From Kitasatospora herbaricolor (GTDB lineage Bacteria > Actinomycetota > Actinomycetes > Streptomycetales > Streptomycetaceae), in NCBI RefSeq assembly GCF_030813695.1, contig NZ_JAUSVA010000002.1:7401501-7465500 (forward strand): a stretch of 64,000 nucleotides of DNA, in the 5' to 3' direction. The translations under genes and the position numbers were made by a program. Shown in pieces: positions 62,281 through 64,000 of this stretch. Under the pieces are notes generated by a model, which was given only the letters and a program-made list of their open reading frames with translations, made no database searches and was not told where the DNA came from. Position 1 is the stretch's first letter. Every line of letters starts with the position of its first letter.

Positions 62281-63159
62281 GTGCCCCGGCACGACCTGGA
62301 GGTGCCGGCCCCGCACGTCCTCCCCTTCGCCATCGGCTCCTTCGACACCATCGGGCCGCTCTCCCGCGCCGCCTTCCCGCACCGGCACTCCTTCTACGAG
62401 ATGGTGTACGTCACCGGCGGCCGCGGCGCGCACGTGCTGGACCTCGCGCACTGGCCGCTGCGGCCCCCGCACCTGTGCGTGATCACACCCGGCCAGGTGC
62501 ACCACTGGGACGGCGCCGAGGAGCTCAGCGGCTTCGTCGCACTGTTCAACGAGGACTTCCTCGACCATCCGGAGGACGCCGCCGCGCTCCGGCGGCTGGC
62601 CGGCAGCCCGTGGCTGCACCTGGGGGCGGAGGCCGAGGGCCTTGCCGCGCTCTTCGCCGAACTGGAGCGCGAGTACCGCGCGGCGCTGCCGGGCTGCGCC
62701 GGGGTGCTGCGTGCCTACCTGCACATCCTGGTGGTGCGGGCGGCCCGGGCGCTGACCCCGGGGGCTCCGCAGGCGGCGGGCCGGGCGGCCGAGTTGGCGT
62801 CCCGGTTCACCCGGCTGATCGCGACCGAGGGCCCGGTGGAGCGACAGGTGGCTTGGTACGCGGGGGAGTTGGGCGTCTCGGTCGGGCATCTGCACAGCCT
62901 GGTCAAGGAGGCCACCGGCCGCACGCCCGGCCAGCTGATCCGGGGCCGGCAGGCCCTGGAGGCGAAACGGCTGCTGCTGAACACCGATCTGACGGTTCGC
63001 CAGATCGCCCAGCAGGGGGGCTTCGCGGACCCGGCGTACTTCTGCCGGTTCTTCCGGCGGGAGACCGGGGTGACGCCGGGGGAGTTCCGGTCCGGCGGCG
63101 CAGAAAAGCACCACGATCCCCGGATCGCGTCCATCGCCGCCCCGCCGGCGCGCCCGTAG
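62281..63159 (+). CDS. AraC family transcriptional regulator
   Basis: A 292-residue regulator with an N-terminal cupin-like sensor (about 10-110; PHRHSFYEMVYVTGGRG ... VITPGQVHHW). The C-terminal AraC/XylS double helix-turn-helix is about 185-280 (LGVSVGHLHSLVKEATGRTPGQ; LTVRQIAQQGGFADPAYFCR; FRRETGVTPGEFR). The start is uncertain: GTG 62281 has AGGAGG only two bases upstream, and GTG 62215 could be a leaderless start behind CAGACT. Likely controls the neighbouring dioxygenase gene. Confidence 0.88.
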   Translation: MPRHDLEVPAPHVLPFAIGSFDTIGPLSRAAFPHRHSFYEMVYVTGGRGAHVLDLAHWPLRPPHLCVITPGQVHHWDGAEELSGFVALFNEDFLDHPEDAAALRRLAGSPWLHLGAEAEGLAALFAELEREYRAALPGCAGVLRAYLHILVVRAARALTPGAPQAAGRAAELASRFTRLIATEGPVERQVAWYAGELGVSVGHLHSLVKEATGRTPGQLIRGRQALEAKRLLLNTDLTVRQIAQQGGFADPAYFCRFFRRETGVTPGEFRSGGAEKHHDPRIASIAAPPARP

Positions 63160-63323
63160 GTTTGGCTGCAGCTCCCCACCGCGGCCCGGCCGTGGTGCCA
63201 CCGCGCGGCGCCGTGAGGCCCGCGGGGTGTGCCGTGCGGCCAGGGCCACCACCGGGCTCCTTGCCTGTCATGCGCATGCCGTAAGGCGCGACACACCATC
63301 CCACCACCCGAAGGAGTCGGTGC

Positions 63324-64000
63324 ATGTCCCCCACAGACGCCCGCGACCCCCGAGACACCGTGACGGGGGCCGCGACCCCCGCCCAGCCGGGCCCGGCCGA
63401 CCGCCGGATCAGCCGCAAGACCGTCCTGAAGGCCGCCGTGCTGGCCGGCGCCACCCCACTGCTGCTCGGCGGCGGCGCCGCCCTCGCCCGGGACCTCGGC
63501 CCCGGCGGCGGAGCGCTCGACCTCACCCCCGAGTGCGACGACGGCGACCACCCCACCATCGAGCAGACCGAGGGCCCGTACTTCAAGCCGAACTCGCCGC
63601 TGCGCACCTCGCTGGTGACCGCGGGCACCCCGGGCACGCCGCTGACCGTGAGCGGGTACGTCTTCGGCCGGGCCTGCCTGCCCATCGCCGGCGCCCTGCT
63701 CGACTTCTGGCAGGCCGACGTGAACGGGACCTACGACAACGTCGGGTTCACCTTCCGCGGCCACCAGTTCACCGACGCCCAGGGCGCGTTCAGCCTGACC
63801 ACCATCGTCCCCGGCCTCTACCCGGGCCGCACCAGGCACATCCACGTGAAGGTCCAGGCACCGGGCCGGCCGATCCTCACCACCCAGCTCTACTTCCCCG
63901 GGGAGCCGCGCAACAGCACCGACACCATCTACGACCCGGCGCTGCTGATGACCGTGCAGCAGGTCGGCTCGGGCAGGCTCGGCAGCTTCGACTTCGTGCT
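63324..64000 (+). CDS. Exported intradiol ring-cleavage dioxygenase (3' end outside window)
   Basis: The visible 225 residues contain DRRISRKTVLKAAVLAG near residue 30, a Tat-type export signal, and then a catechol/protocatechuate intradiol dioxygenase domain. TEGPYFKPNSPLR, LLDFWQADVNGTYDN and RTRHIHVKVQAPG hold the expected Tyr and His iron ligands. It would cleave an aromatic diol outside the cytoplasm. ATG with AAGGAG seven bases upstream. The divergent or upstream AraC regulator is its likely controller. The gene runs off the right edge. Confidence 0.9.
   Translation, partial: MSPTDARDPRDTVTGAATPAQPGPADRRISRKTVLKAAVLAGATPLLLGGGAALARDLGPGGGALDLTPECDDGDHPTIEQTEGPYFKPNSPLRTSLVTAGTPGTPLTVSGYVFGRACLPIAGALLDFWQADVNGTYDNVGFTFRGHQFTDAQGAFSLTTIVPGLYPGRTRHIHVKVQAPGRPILTTQLYFPGEPRNSTDTIYDPALLMTVQQVGSGRLGSFDFV

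Overview
The window is high-GC DNA (about 73-75% by eye) with the gene style of a streptomycete: many GTG and TTG starts, ATGA/GTGA/TGATG overlaps, leaderless-looking promoters, a paired chaplin locus, a monomeric isocitrate dehydrogenase, DUF5703, DUF3090 and SCO1664-family proteins. I would call the organism Streptomyces or Kitasatospora; the sequence alone does not separate the two. All boundaries are read by eye. No database search was run.

Layout. 1-12 kb: start of idh, a MarR/HGxxPAAW pair, cobalamin genes cobL-cobM-cobK, a catalase, a small cyclotransferase-like protein, an EamA exporter, a TetR/AurF-type oxygenase pair, and glyA behind what I read as a ZTP (pfl) riboswitch. 12-20 kb: small secreted proteins, an orphan AbiEii-type nucleotidyltransferase, an alcohol/aldehyde dehydrogenase pair, and a PadR-ABC-FtsX export operon. 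20-28 kb: a DasR-like GntR regulator divergent from a DasABC-like sugar importer, an intracellular GH20 hexosaminidase and a secreted CBM3-GH16 enzyme. Together these form a polysaccharide/chito-oligosaccharide utilisation unit. 28-29.4 kb: a multicopper oxidase with a long His/Gly/Asp-rich insert.

29.7-42.3 kb is the accessory highlight: a candidate RiPP cluster. Two radical SAM enzymes, a haem-oxygenase-like diiron oxidase and an MFS exporter precede three related precursor peptides that all end in Gly-Gly-hydrophobic-hydrophobic-aromatic. They are followed by a cyclase/ATPase regulator, a cytoplasmic subtilase, a GAF protein and an AfsR-type SARP regulator. The exporter gene has no stop codon before precursor 1, so exporter and cargo share one open frame. 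Three heptamer repeats with an exact 11-bp period sit upstream of the first radical SAM gene and look like a SARP operator. Each precursor gene is followed by a hairpin.

42-49 kb: small stress/redox genes (SRPBCC, SDR, HxlR, quinone oxidoreductase), a Gly-rich secreted repeat protein and tRNA-Leu(GAG). 49-62 kb: apparently conserved streptomycete core, with an M20 peptidase, a short and a long chaplin, DUF5703, a RecD-like protein that seems to lack its Walker A motif, an aldo/keto reductase, an F420-type oxidoreductase, CorA, a histidine phosphatase, DUF3090 and the SCO1664 family. 62-64 kb: an AraC regulator and the start of an exported intradiol dioxygenase cut by the window edge.
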